Positions 46,732 through 54,305 of a stretch of 64,000 nucleotides of DNA are shown here, one piece after another. Source of the stretch: Rhodovulum sp. 12E13 (lineage in GTDB: Bacteria > Pseudomonadota > Alphaproteobacteria > Rhodobacterales > Rhodobacteraceae); assembly GCF_003340565.1 (NCBI RefSeq), contig NZ_QPLK01000001.1:186001-250000 (forward strand). Direction: 5' to 3'. The first letter of the stretch is position 1. The number at the start of each line of letters is the position of its first letter. The position numbers were made by a program, and so were the translations under genes. A model generated the notes under the pieces. It saw only the letters and a program-made list of their open reading frames with translations, had not been told where the DNA came from and made no database searches.

Positions 46732-48010
46732 GCGCTGCACCTTTCGCGTCGGTGTCGCCAACTGGCTCCGGCGCCGTGCCCAGCGCCACCACGCCCGCCT
46801 CGGCCAGCCGCGCGATCTCGGCCGCGTCGAGGCCGAGTTCGTCGCGCAGCACCGCCGCGCTGTCCTGCCCGATGTCGTGACCGGCCCAGCGCACCGCCCC
46901 GGGCGTGCGCGACAGGCGCGGCACCACCGCGGGCATGGCGACGGGGCCGAGCACCGGGTCGTCCGCCTGCGCGATCATGCCCCGCGCGGCATAGTGCGGA
47001 TCGGTGAAGATGTCGGCCATCGTGTAGATGCGCGAGGCCGGCACCGCGGCCTCCTCGAGCAGCCGCTCGATCTGGGCCAGCGGCAGCTTGCGCGTCCAGC
47101 CCTCGATCTCGGCGTCGATCTCGTCCTCGTGGGCGGACCGCGCCACGGCGGTGGCGAAGCGCGGGTCGTCGACAAGCTCCGGCCGCCCCATCACGCCGGC
47201 CAGCCGGGCGAAGACGCTCTGTGCCCCGGCAGTGATGTGGATGAAGCCGTCGCGCGCCCGGTAGAGGGTGTTGGGCGTATGGTCGGGCAGGCGCGAGCCC
47301 GCCCGCGTGGCGACGTGGCCGAGCTGCTGGTAGGCCGGCACATGCGGCTCCATGAAGCTGAACGCGGATTCGTAGAGGGCGGCGTCGACCACCTGGCCCT
47401 TGCCGGTGCGCGCCCGGTCGTGCAGGGCCAGCGCCGCGGCATAGGCGGCGTAAAGGCCGGTGATGTAGTCGGTCATCGAGACGGCCACGCGCGCGGGCGG
47501 TCTGTCCGGGTCGCCGGTGATCTCGCGCAGGCCGCTGAACGCCTCGCAGACCACGCCGTAGCCGGGGCTCTGGCTTTTCGGCCCGTCCTGCCCGAAGCCG
47601 CTGATCCGCACGAGCACGAGACCGGGATTGACCTCTGAGAGCGCGTCGTAACCAAGCCCCCACCGTTCCAGCGTGCCGGGGCGGAAGTTCTCCACCACGA
47701 TGTCGGCGCGCTCGCACAGCCGGCGGGCGAGGGCGCGCCCCTCGTCGGAACGCATGTCGGCCGCGAGGATGCGCTTGTTGCGCAGGATCGAGGCGGCGTA
47801 GAGCGACCGATCCTCCTTGCGCTTGCCCATGCTGCGCACGGCATCGCCCTCGATCTGCTCGACCTTGACGACGTCGGCGCCGAAATCGGCAAGCAGACGG
47901 GCGCAGAACGGCCCCGCCACGGTGGATCCCAGTTCGACGACCCGGCATCCGGCCAGCGGCCCGTGCGCCCCGTGCCCGTCAGCGCCTGCAGTCTCGACAT
48001 GAAGCGACAT
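46721..48010 (-). CDS. CaiB/BaiF family (class III) CoA-transferase
   Basis: A 429-residue formyl-CoA-transferase-like enzyme. Family landmarks: VVELGSTVAGPFCARLLADFGADVVKVEQIEGDAVRSM near the N-terminus, NKRILAADMRSDEGRALARRLCERADIVVENFRPGTLERWGLG with the catalytic aspartate expected in that loop region, and PVSMTDYITGLYAAYAAALALHDRARTGKGQVVDAALYESA-like segment in the middle. It moves CoA from a donor acyl-CoA to a carboxylic acid, priming it for the carboxyltransferases encoded next. It is the first gene of its unit; an operator 12-mer lies 64-75 bp upstream. ATG 48010 fits the family length. Confidence 0.9.
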   Translation of the reverse strand: MSLHVETAGADGHGAHGPLAGCRVVELGSTVAGPFCARLLADFGADVVKVEQIEGDAVRSMGKRKEDRSLYAASILRNKRILAADMRSDEGRALARRLCERADIVVENFRPGTLERWGLGYDALSEVNPGLVLVRISGFGQDGPKSQSPGYGVVCEAFSGLREITGDPDRPPARVAVSMTDYITGLYAAYAAALALHDRARTGKGQVVDAALYESAFSFMEPHVPAYQQLGHVATRAGSRLPDHTPNTLYRARDGFIHITAGAQSVFARLAGVMGRPELVDDPRFATAVARSAHEDEIDAEIEGWTRKLPLAQIERLLEEAAVPASRIYTMADIFTDPHYAARGMIAQADDPVLGPVAMPAVVPRLSRTPGAVRWAGHDIGQDSAAVLRDELGLDAAEIARLAEAGVVALGTAPEPVGDTDAKGAAHGS

Positions 48011-48603
48011 GGATCTGACAGAGCCTCCCCGAGCGCGTGATCTGCGCTATCCAAGTAGTGAAAGGTTGGCACGATTGTCAACATTATGATTTGGAATATT
48101 GTCCCAAGGGGCGGGTTCGCCCGGGCCGGGTGTCGGGCGAGCGGCGCCGCCGCTGCTAAAGGGAGTCGTCGTCGGCCCGAGCGATGCCCGGCGACGATCC
48201 GGTCGAGGGGGCCGGTCGAGGGGGCGATCGAGGGGCTAGTCACGCCTCCCTTGGTGGCGCATGCGCTTTGCCCGGCGCTCCTGCAGCTGTCGGGGCTGCG
48301 GGGCATGGGCCGCACGGGGCGAACCCGGTCACAGTTTGCGCGGTGCCGCCGAATGCGCGTGCCCCCGGGAAGCCGGAGCCCATCGACATCCAACGGCATG
48401 GACATGATCCGGATGGCGCGCGTCGCGGCACCGCGCGCGAGCGCGCCCTCGCGCGTGCAGATGGTCCTGCGCAACTCGGCGTCGCCGATCACGCCGGACA
48501 TGTTCGACGCGGTGACAGGGTGACCACCGTCACCCCATTTGCTGCCCCGGCGGTCCGTAATGGACTGCCGGCGACATCTTTGCCACGCAAGTCCTTGATT
48601 TTG
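48011..48603. other. 593 bp spacer between the CoA-transferase gene and tRNA-His
   Basis: The first 110 bp form the AT-rich promoter/operator region of the CoA-transferase unit. Beyond that no gene is convincing. Positions 48400-48523 show codon-like periodicity on both strands (third positions opposite each other) but no family match; they may be a gene remnant. Confidence 0.4.
48074..48085. promoter_or_regulatory. Operator 12-mer ATTGTCAACATT, copy 3 (CoA-transferase/carboxyltransferase operon)
   Basis: Matches the consensus AWTGTCAACAWT of copies 1 and 2 with two W-position differences. It lies 64-75 bp upstream of the CoA-transferase ATG in an AT-rich stretch. On the minus strand it contains TTGACA, so a bound GntR protein could block the promoter. 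Confidence 0.6.
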
Positions 48604-48680
48604 TGGTACCGCCTCCCCGGCTCGAACGGGGGACCTCTAGATCCACAATCTAGCGCTCTAACCAACTGAGCTAAGGCGGC
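48604..48680 (-). tRNA. tRNA-His (anticodon GTG)
   Basis: A 77-nt cloverleaf on the minus strand with encoded CCA end (TGG at 48604-48606). The acceptor is GCCGCCT pairing with AGGCGGT, giving a G1-U72 wobble, and the discriminator base is A73. The D-arm reads TAGCTCAGTTGGTTAGAGC; the anticodon stem CTAGA/TCTAG holds the loop with GTG (His); the T-arm contains GTTCGAGCC. Most bacteria have C73 paired with an extra G-1; the A73 form is the one described for a large clade of alphaproteobacteria. Confidence 0.93.
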
Positions 48681-49353
48681 CCGGGCGGGTTCCTAGCCCC
48701 GGCGGCCCAGCGATGCAAGGCCCGCGATGGGCAGTGGCCGTCGGTCATGTCGCTTCTGCCGACCGTGCTCGGCCAGGTCGCGCCCGCCGCGTCGCAACGG
48801 GCGGGTGCCGACGGACAGGGAGCCGGCCTGCGCGTTGAGCCGCCCGCCGCGCTGTGGCTGTCGCAGGTGCCGACGCGCAGGTCGGTGCGGCCGGCGGCGC
48901 GGGCATGGGCGGGGCAGGTTTCGCGCGTCGGCCGCCCCGGCGCCAGCGCGCGCCAGCCGGGCTCGGGGGCGGCCGCGCCGACGCACGGGATGGAGCCCGC
49001 GGGCGCTGTGCCGTTCCTTGCCCCACTCGCTGCCGCCCCGCCCGCTGCCGCCCCGCCCACTGCTGCCCCGGCTTCGGCGATCCGGCCCCGCTCGTCGGGC
49101 GGGCCGGCGAGGACCTCGGAAATCGCGGCGTCGACATCGGCGGCGAAGCGCGCGTCGGCCCGCTCGTCGCGCCGCAGCGGGCGCGGCATCAATCCGGCGG
49201 GCCGCGCCGTGCCTCGGCAGGGGCATCGTCGGTCATGTCGCGCGGCAGGCCGGCGCAGGGCCGCAGGCCAAGCGGCGAGTCCGGGCGCGTCGGCCGCGCT
49301 TGCGCGGCGCCTCCGGGCGGGCTAGGGCAATCGCCTCAGCCGGGAGGCCGTCC
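48681..49353. other. 673 bp spacer between tRNA-His and a small conserved gene
   Basis: GC-rich DNA with a low-complexity patch: the 15-bp unit GCTGCCGCCCCGCCC occurs twice in tandem at 49029-49058. A minus-strand frame (ATG 49189) is partly coding-like but ends inside the tRNA gene and has low-complexity Gly/Ala runs, so I do not call it. The tRNA promoter should lie just right of 48680. Confidence 0.4.
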
Positions 49354-49584
49354 ATGGGCATCGACACCGAGAGCAACATCTCCGCCAATCTCCAGATCGG
49401 GCCGACAAACCTCGGCATGGTGCGGATCTACGTCGAGGCCGAGGGCATCGATCTGCCGCTCGATTTCGATCCCGACGAGGCCGAGGAGATCGCCGAGGAA
49501 CTGCGCGCCGCCGCGGCCCGCGCCCGCCGCATGGGCGGGGGCGGAGGCGGGAAGGACAAGGGCCGCGGCCGCGGCAAGGGCTGA
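49354..49584 (+). CDS. Small conserved cytosolic protein (DUF6324-like)
   Basis: A 76-residue protein. The body, SNISANLQIGPTNLGMVRIY followed by a run ending DFDPDEAEEIAEELRAA, looks like a compact alpha/beta fold, then a Gly/Lys/Arg tail ends the chain. ATG 49354 is preceded by GGGAGG. From memory I associate it with the Rhodobacterales family DUF6324, whose role is unknown. There is no signal peptide or membrane span. It stands alone between tRNA-His and bamD. Confidence 0.75.
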   Translation: MGIDTESNISANLQIGPTNLGMVRIYVEAEGIDLPLDFDPDEAEEIAEELRAAAARARRMGGGGGGKDKGRGRGKG

Positions 49585-49822
49585 GGCGGCCGGTCGCCCG
49601 CCGTGCCGGACGGGCACGCCTTTTCCGTGTGCGCCCCATGCAGGCCCCGTCAGCGGGGCTTCCCCGTCGCGCTTCTTCGGAGCGGCACGGTTGCGCCCTG
49701 TGCGCCGCATCGGCGGGCGGCGGCGGCGGGGCTTGTTCCACCCCGGATTTTTCTGTGCTAGGCGACCGGGGCGGGCGGCTCGAGACCGCCGGGCGACGGG
49801 AGCAGGAACGGGAGCGGATCGC

Positions 49823-50698
49823 GTGAGGCTTCGAGTGTTGGCACCCTTCGGCCTCGCCGCCCTTCTGGCCGCGTGCGGCGGGGGCGGGGGCGAGGGCGGG
49901 TTCCTCGGGTTCGGCGGCGGGGGCGGCGGGTTCTTCGCGAGCCGGGAGGTTCCGCTCGAGTCGCAGACGCCCGAGCAGATCTACGCGCAGGCCGAGGTGC
50001 AGCTCGACCGCGGCCGGCCAGACCGGGCCGCCGAGCTCTTCGCCGAGGTCGAGCGGCTCTATCCCTACTCCGCATGGGCTCAGCGCGCGCTGATCATGCA
50101 GGCCTTCGCCTACCATGCCGACCGCGCCTACGAGGAGGCGCGCACCGCCGCGCAGCGCTACCTCGACTTCTACCCCGCCGACGAGGACGCGGCCTACGCC
50201 CAGTACCTGCTCGCGCTGTCCTACTACGACCAGATCGACGACGTGGGCCGCGACCAGGGCCTGACCTTTCAGGCGCTGCAGGCGCTGCGCGCGGTGATCG
50301 AGCGCTACCCGGACAGCGAGTACGCGCAGTCGGCGATCCTGAAATTCGACCTCGCCTTCGACCATCTCGCCGGCAAGGAGATGGAGATCGGCCGCTACTA
50401 CCTGCGGCGCGACCACTTCCCGGCCGCGATCAATCGCTTCCGCGTGGTGGTGGAGGACTTCCAGACCACGACGCACACGGCAGAGGCGCTGCACCGGCTG
50501 GTCGAGGCCTATCTCTCGCTCGGGCTCGAGGCCGAGGCGCAGAGCGCCGGCGCGATTCTCGCCTACAACTTCGAGGCGACGGAGTGGTACCGCGACAGCT
50601 ATCGCCTGCTGGTGGAGCGCGGGCTCGAAGCCGAAGCGCAGGGCGACAGTTGGCTCGCCAGTATCTATCGCCAGACCGTGCGGGGCGAATGGCTCTGA
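49823..50698 (+). CDS. bamD: BamD, outer-membrane protein assembly lipoprotein
   Basis: A 291-residue lipoprotein. The signal sequence ends with lipobox LLAAC (cysteine near residue 18) followed by a Gly-rich stretch; then TPR-like repeats from about 45 (PEQIYAQAEVQLDRGRPDRAAELFAEVERLYPYSAWAQRA, RYPDSEYAQSAILKFDLAFDHLAGKEMEIGRYYLRRDHFPAAINRFRVVV). It is an essential partner of BamA in inserting beta-barrel proteins. Translation starts at GTG 49823 behind GGGAGCGGA; no ATG gives a proper signal peptide. It precedes recN, a conserved order in this group. Confidence 0.92.
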   Translation: MRLRVLAPFGLAALLAACGGGGGEGGFLGFGGGGGGFFASREVPLESQTPEQIYAQAEVQLDRGRPDRAAELFAEVERLYPYSAWAQRALIMQAFAYHADRAYEEARTAAQRYLDFYPADEDAAYAQYLLALSYYDQIDDVGRDQGLTFQALQALRAVIERYPDSEYAQSAILKFDLAFDHLAGKEMEIGRYYLRRDHFPAAINRFRVVVEDFQTTTHTAEALHRLVEAYLSLGLEAEAQSAGAILAYNFEATEWYRDSYRLLVERGLEAEAQGDSWLASIYRQTVRGEWL

Positions 50699-50742
50699 GC
50701 TGAGCGCCTGCGGGTGGGCGACGCCGGGTGGCGGCTGGAGGA

Positions 50743-50803
50743 GGGGGCCAGCCCCCGTCGGCCGTTCCGGCCGACTCCCCCGGGATACTTGGAGCAAGAA
50801 GAA
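50743..50803 (+). repeat. Double-hairpin intergenic repeat, copy 1
   Basis: A 61-bp element 44 bp after the bamD stop: hairpin GGGGGCCAGCCCCC, hairpin GTCGGCCG-TTC-CGGCCGAC, then CTCCCCCGGGATACTTGGAG and CAAGAAGAA. Two more copies lie at 54241-54305 (reverse) and 57300-57363. It sits between bamD and recN. Confidence 0.9.
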
Positions 50804-50882
50804 GGGGCAGGGCTGGCGGGGTCGGGCGGGCGCGCGCTATGTGTGCGCCGGATCCGAAGGGGCTGTCTGAACAGGGGCGGGG

Positions 50883-52532
50883 ATGCTGCGCGGGCTCGAC
50901 ATCCGGGACATTCTGCTGATCGACCGGCTCGAGCTGGAGCTGCAGCCCGGGCTGAACGTGCTGACCGGGGAGACCGGGGCGGGAAAGTCGATCCTGCTGG
51001 ACTGCCTCGGCTTCGTCATGGGCTGGCGGGGCCGGGCCGAGCTGGTGCGTCCCGGCGCGGACCAGGGCGAGGTGACGGCGGTGTTCGAGCTCGGGACGGG
51101 GCACCCGGCGCGGGGGGTGCTGGAAGAGGCGGGCCTGCCCGTGCGCGACGAGCTGATCCTGCGGCGGGTGAACTCGGCCGAAGGGCGCAAGACGGCTTGG
51201 GTCAACGACCGGCGGGCGACCGGAGAGGTGCTGCGGGCGTTGTCGGAGGCGCTGGTGGAGTTGCACGGCCAGCACGACGACCGCGGCCTGCTGAACGCGC
51301 GCGGCCACCGGGTGCTGCTCGACGCCTATGCGGGCGTGGCGGCGGAGCGGGTGGAGGTGCGCGCGGCATGGGGCGCCCGGCGCGAGGCGGCTGCCGCGCT
51401 CGAAGCCGCGCAGGCAAGGATCGCGGCGCTGGCCGCCGAGGAGGAGTTTTTGCGCCACGCCGTCGGGGAGATCGAGGCGCTCGCCCCCGAGGAGGGCGAG
51501 ATCGCCCGTCTGGAGGAGCGGCGGCGTTTGCTCAAGGCCGCGCGCTCCCTCGGCGAGACGGTCGCGGCCGCGCAGGCGGCCATCGGCGAGGAGGCGGCGG
51601 GGCGGCTTCTGCGCGATGCGCTCCGGGGGCTCGAGGGCGCGGCCGACCGGGCGGAGGGCGCGCTCGACCCCGCGCTCGACGCGCTGGCGGCGGCGGTCGA
51701 CGCGCTGTCGGAGGCCGAGCGCGAGGTGGACGCCGCGGCCGAGCGGCTGGCCTTCGACCCGGCGGAGCTCGAACGGGTGGAGGACCGCTTCCACGCCTAC
51801 CGCGACCTCGCCCGCAAGCACCACGTCGCCGAGGACGGGCTGGCGGGGCTGGGTGTGCGGCTGCGGGGTGATCTCGACGCGCTGGAGGCGGGCTCGGCCG
51901 ATCTCGGTGCGCTCGAGGCGGCGCTGGCCGAGGCCGAGGCCCGTTACGACACGGCCGCCGCTGCGCTCGGGCAGCGGCGGCACGAGGCGGCAGCGGCGCT
52001 CGACGCCGCGATGGCCGATGAGCTCGCCCCCCTGAAGATGGAGCGGGCGGTCTTCTCGACCTCGGTCGCCCGGTGCGAGGCGGGGCCCGAGGGGCGCGAA
52101 GCGGTCGAGTTCCGTGTCGCGACCAACCCGGGCGCCCCGTCGGGGCCGCTCTCGCGGATCGCCTCGGGGGGCGAGTTGTCGCGCTTCCTGCTCGCGCTCA
52201 AGGTCTGCCTCCGGGGCGACGACGCGGCGCGCACGCTGATCTTCGACGAGATCGATCGGGGCGTGGGCGGGGCGACGGCGGCCGCCGTGGGCAAGCGGCT
52301 GGCCCGGCTCGCCGAGGGCGGGCAGGTGCTGGTTGTGACGCATTCGCCCCAGGTCGCGGCGCGGGGCGGTCACCACTGGCGTGTCGAGAAGCGGGTGACA
52401 GGGCAGCAGACCCTTTCGACCGTCGCGGCCCTCGACACGGCGGCCCGCGTCGACGAGCTGGCGCGCATGCTGGCGGGCGACACGGTGACCGACGAGGCCC
52501 GCGCCGCCGCGCGCGCCCTGCTCGACGGCTGA
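50883..52532 (+). CDS. recN: DNA repair protein RecN
   Basis: A 549-residue SMC-like ATPase. The N-terminal ABC half-domain begins LRGLDIRDILLIDRLELELQPGLNVLTGETGAGKSILLD (Walker A near 35), a long coiled coil spans about 155-350, and the C-terminal half carries the signature GASSGPLSRIASGGELSRFLLAL-like segment, Walker B LIFDEIDRGVGGATAAAVG and QVLVVTHSPQVAA. It acts at double-strand breaks. ATG 50883 follows GGGGCGGGG; the start matches homologues. It is downstream of bamD with the repeat element in between. Confidence 0.95.
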   Translation: MLRGLDIRDILLIDRLELELQPGLNVLTGETGAGKSILLDCLGFVMGWRGRAELVRPGADQGEVTAVFELGTGHPARGVLEEAGLPVRDELILRRVNSAEGRKTAWVNDRRATGEVLRALSEALVELHGQHDDRGLLNARGHRVLLDAYAGVAAERVEVRAAWGARREAAAALEAAQARIAALAAEEEFLRHAVGEIEALAPEEGEIARLEERRRLLKAARSLGETVAAAQAAIGEEAAGRLLRDALRGLEGAADRAEGALDPALDALAAAVDALSEAEREVDAAAERLAFDPAELERVEDRFHAYRDLARKHHVAEDGLAGLGVRLRGDLDALEAGSADLGALEAALAEAEARYDTAAAALGQRRHEAAAALDAAMADELAPLKMERAVFSTSVARCEAGPEGREAVEFRVATNPGAPSGPLSRIASGGELSRFLLALKVCLRGDDAARTLIFDEIDRGVGGATAAAVGKRLARLAEGGQVLVVTHSPQVAARGGHHWRVEKRVTGQQTLSTVAALDTAARVDELARMLAGDTVTDEARAAARALLDG

Positions 52533-52617
52533 GCGCGCGGTGGCGCGTCCCGCCGGGGCCGGGAGGCGCGCAACGCGGGGATGGACAGAGGGCATGAGCC
52601 GGGCGGCGCCGGGCCGC

Positions 52618-54003
52618 TCAGGCGTCGATGCGGTAGGGCAGGGCGCCGCGGCCGTGGGCGTCGACCTCCAGGCGGCGCTCCAGCGGCGGCACCGCGCGCT
52701 GGTGACAGTCACGCCGCTCGCAGATGCGGCACGAGACGCCGATCGGCTCGAAGGCGGCAGGCTCTCCCACCGGCAGATCGTCAGCATAGACCAGCGCCCC
52801 GGCATGGGCCACCTCGCAGCCGAGCGCGAAGGCGAAGCGCCGGTCGGGCCGGCCCCACGCCCCGCCGGGCTTGCTCACGTCGCGGGCGAGCAGGATGTAG
52901 CGCGCGCCGTCGGGCGTCTCGGCGAGCTGCCGCAGGAAGCGCCCCGGCGTCTCGAAGGCGCGGTGGATGTTCCACAGGGGGCAGGCGCCGCCGAACCGGG
53001 CGAATTGCAGCTTGGCGGCCGAGTGGCGCTTGGTGATCGTGCCGGCCTGGTCGACGCGGGCGAAGAAGAACGGCACCCCCCGCGCGCCCTGCCGCTGCAG
53101 GGTAACGAGCCGGTGGGCCACCTGCTCGATCGAGGCGTCGAAGCGTTGCGCCAGCCGCTCGAGGTCGTGCCGCAGCTCGCGGGCGGCGGCAAGGAAGGTG
53201 CCGTAGGGCATCAGCGCGGCGCCGGCGAAGTAGTTGGCCAGCCCGATCTTGGCGATGGCGCGCGCTTCCTTCGTCTTGAAACGGGCGAGGTCGAGCGTCG
53301 CTTCCAGCAGCTCGTCCTGCGTCAGGAGCGCGACCTGGTGGAGAAGCTGGAAGTTGCGGGTGGCACGCGGGCTGCGGGCCGAGAGCGTGAGCAGCCCGCG
53401 CGTCGGGTCGAAGCGGCGCATCTCGCCGTCCTCGGCCACGACCACCGTGACGCCCCGCTCGGCAAGCATCGCGCGCGCGGCAGCCAGCGGGCGCTCGCCG
53501 GCGAAACGCTCGGCGGCACGGTCGATCGCGTCGATGTGGTTGTCGGTGTAGTGGAAGAAGTCGCGCACCTCGTCCCACGCCGAGAGCACCGGGCCGCCCG
53601 TGTCGCGCCCCAGCGCCTCGTCGAGGGAGGCGAGGCGCTCGTGCGTCTGGCGGTAGGCGCGGTGGAGCTGCAGGAAGGCCCGGGCGAGGGCGGGCGCGTT
53701 CGAGGCCGCGAGCCGCAGGTCGGCGAGCGCGGGCCGATCGGTGAAGACGTCGTCGGCCAGCGCCTCGCGCATGTCGGAGACGAGGCGCTCGCTGTCGCCC
53801 GAGGAGAGCTCGGTCACGTCCTGCCCGAATTCCGACGCCAGCGCGAGGACCACGGTCGTCGAGACCGGGCGGGCGTTGTTCTCCATCTGGTTGAGATAGG
53901 GTAGCGAGACGCCGAGCTTGGCGGCGAAGGCCTTCTGCGTCAGCCCGAGCCGCGTGCGGATCTCGCGCAGCTTGGCGCCTGCATAGATCTTGCGGATGCC
54001 CAT
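52618..54003 (-). CDS. pccR: Short-chain fatty acyl-CoA regulator PccR (XRE family, ScfR type)
   Basis: A 461-residue transcription factor. The N-terminal helix-turn-helix (about 8-65) reads LREIRTRLGLTQKAFAAKLGVSLPYLNQMENNARPVS; the middle contains an IrrE/peptidase-M78-like domain; the C-terminal DUF2083-type region holds cysteines in GVSCRICERRDCHQRAVPP, typical of ScfR regulators. In Rhodobacter sphaeroides PccR controls pccB in response to propionyl-CoA and needs TTTGCAAA motifs. Here such a palindrome and a degenerate copy lie just upstream of this gene (54020-54056), and pccB is close by. ATG 54003 gives the family length. Confidence 0.9.
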   Translation of the reverse strand: MGIRKIYAGAKLREIRTRLGLTQKAFAAKLGVSLPYLNQMENNARPVSTTVVLALASEFGQDVTELSSGDSERLVSDMREALADDVFTDRPALADLRLAASNAPALARAFLQLHRAYRQTHERLASLDEALGRDTGGPVLSAWDEVRDFFHYTDNHIDAIDRAAERFAGERPLAAARAMLAERGVTVVVAEDGEMRRFDPTRGLLTLSARSPRATRNFQLLHQVALLTQDELLEATLDLARFKTKEARAIAKIGLANYFAGAALMPYGTFLAAARELRHDLERLAQRFDASIEQVAHRLVTLQRQGARGVPFFFARVDQAGTITKRHSAAKLQFARFGGACPLWNIHRAFETPGRFLRQLAETPDGARYILLARDVSKPGGAWGRPDRRFAFALGCEVAHAGALVYADDLPVGEPAAFEPIGVSCRICERRDCHQRAVPPLERRLEVDAHGRGALPYRIDA

Positions 54004-54019
54004 GCGCCCGGCGCCCCCC

Positions 54020-54056
54020 TTCGCAGTTTCGCAAGGCTGACAATGGCCTTTGCAAA
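54020..54056. promoter_or_regulatory. PccR-type boxes upstream of pccR
   Basis: TTTGCAAA at 54049-54056 is a perfect palindrome; TTTCGCAA at 54027-54034, preceded by TTCGCAG, is a degenerate copy nearer the gene. They lie 17-53 bp upstream of the pccR ATG, as expected for autoregulation. The motif is the one reported for R. sphaeroides PccR. Confidence 0.6.
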
Positions 54057-54240
54057 GCCCCGCCGCAAGGAGCGGGGCGGGAGCGGACCTCGTCCCGCGG
54101 GGCAGGCCCGCGGAACATCGGCCCGCCCGCCCCGTCGGCCCTCGCCTGCGCGCGCCTGCCCCCCGCCCGCCCGCTCGACCGCCCGCCCGCCCGATTGCCC
54201 CGCCCTCGAACCGGGCCCGGCCTGGCGCCGCCGCCCCGTC

Positions 54241-54305
54241 TTCTTCTTGCTCCAAGTATCCCGGGGGGAGTCGGCCGGCACGGCCGACGGGGGGGCTGGC
54301 CCCCC
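54241..54305 (-). repeat. Double-hairpin intergenic repeat, copy 2
   Basis: Same element as copy 1, in reverse orientation, beginning directly at the base after the stop codon of the MFS gene (stop 54306-54308). The second hairpin has loop TGC instead of TTC. Relative to its upstream gene the orientation is the same as in the other two copies. Confidence 0.9.

Noticed and set aside
48671-49189. Minus-strand ORF next to tRNA-His with a partly coding-like start (MPRPLRRDERADARF)
   Set aside because: The middle is Gly/Ala low complexity, the last third loses codon character, and the stop lies ten bases inside the tRNA gene. No family match.
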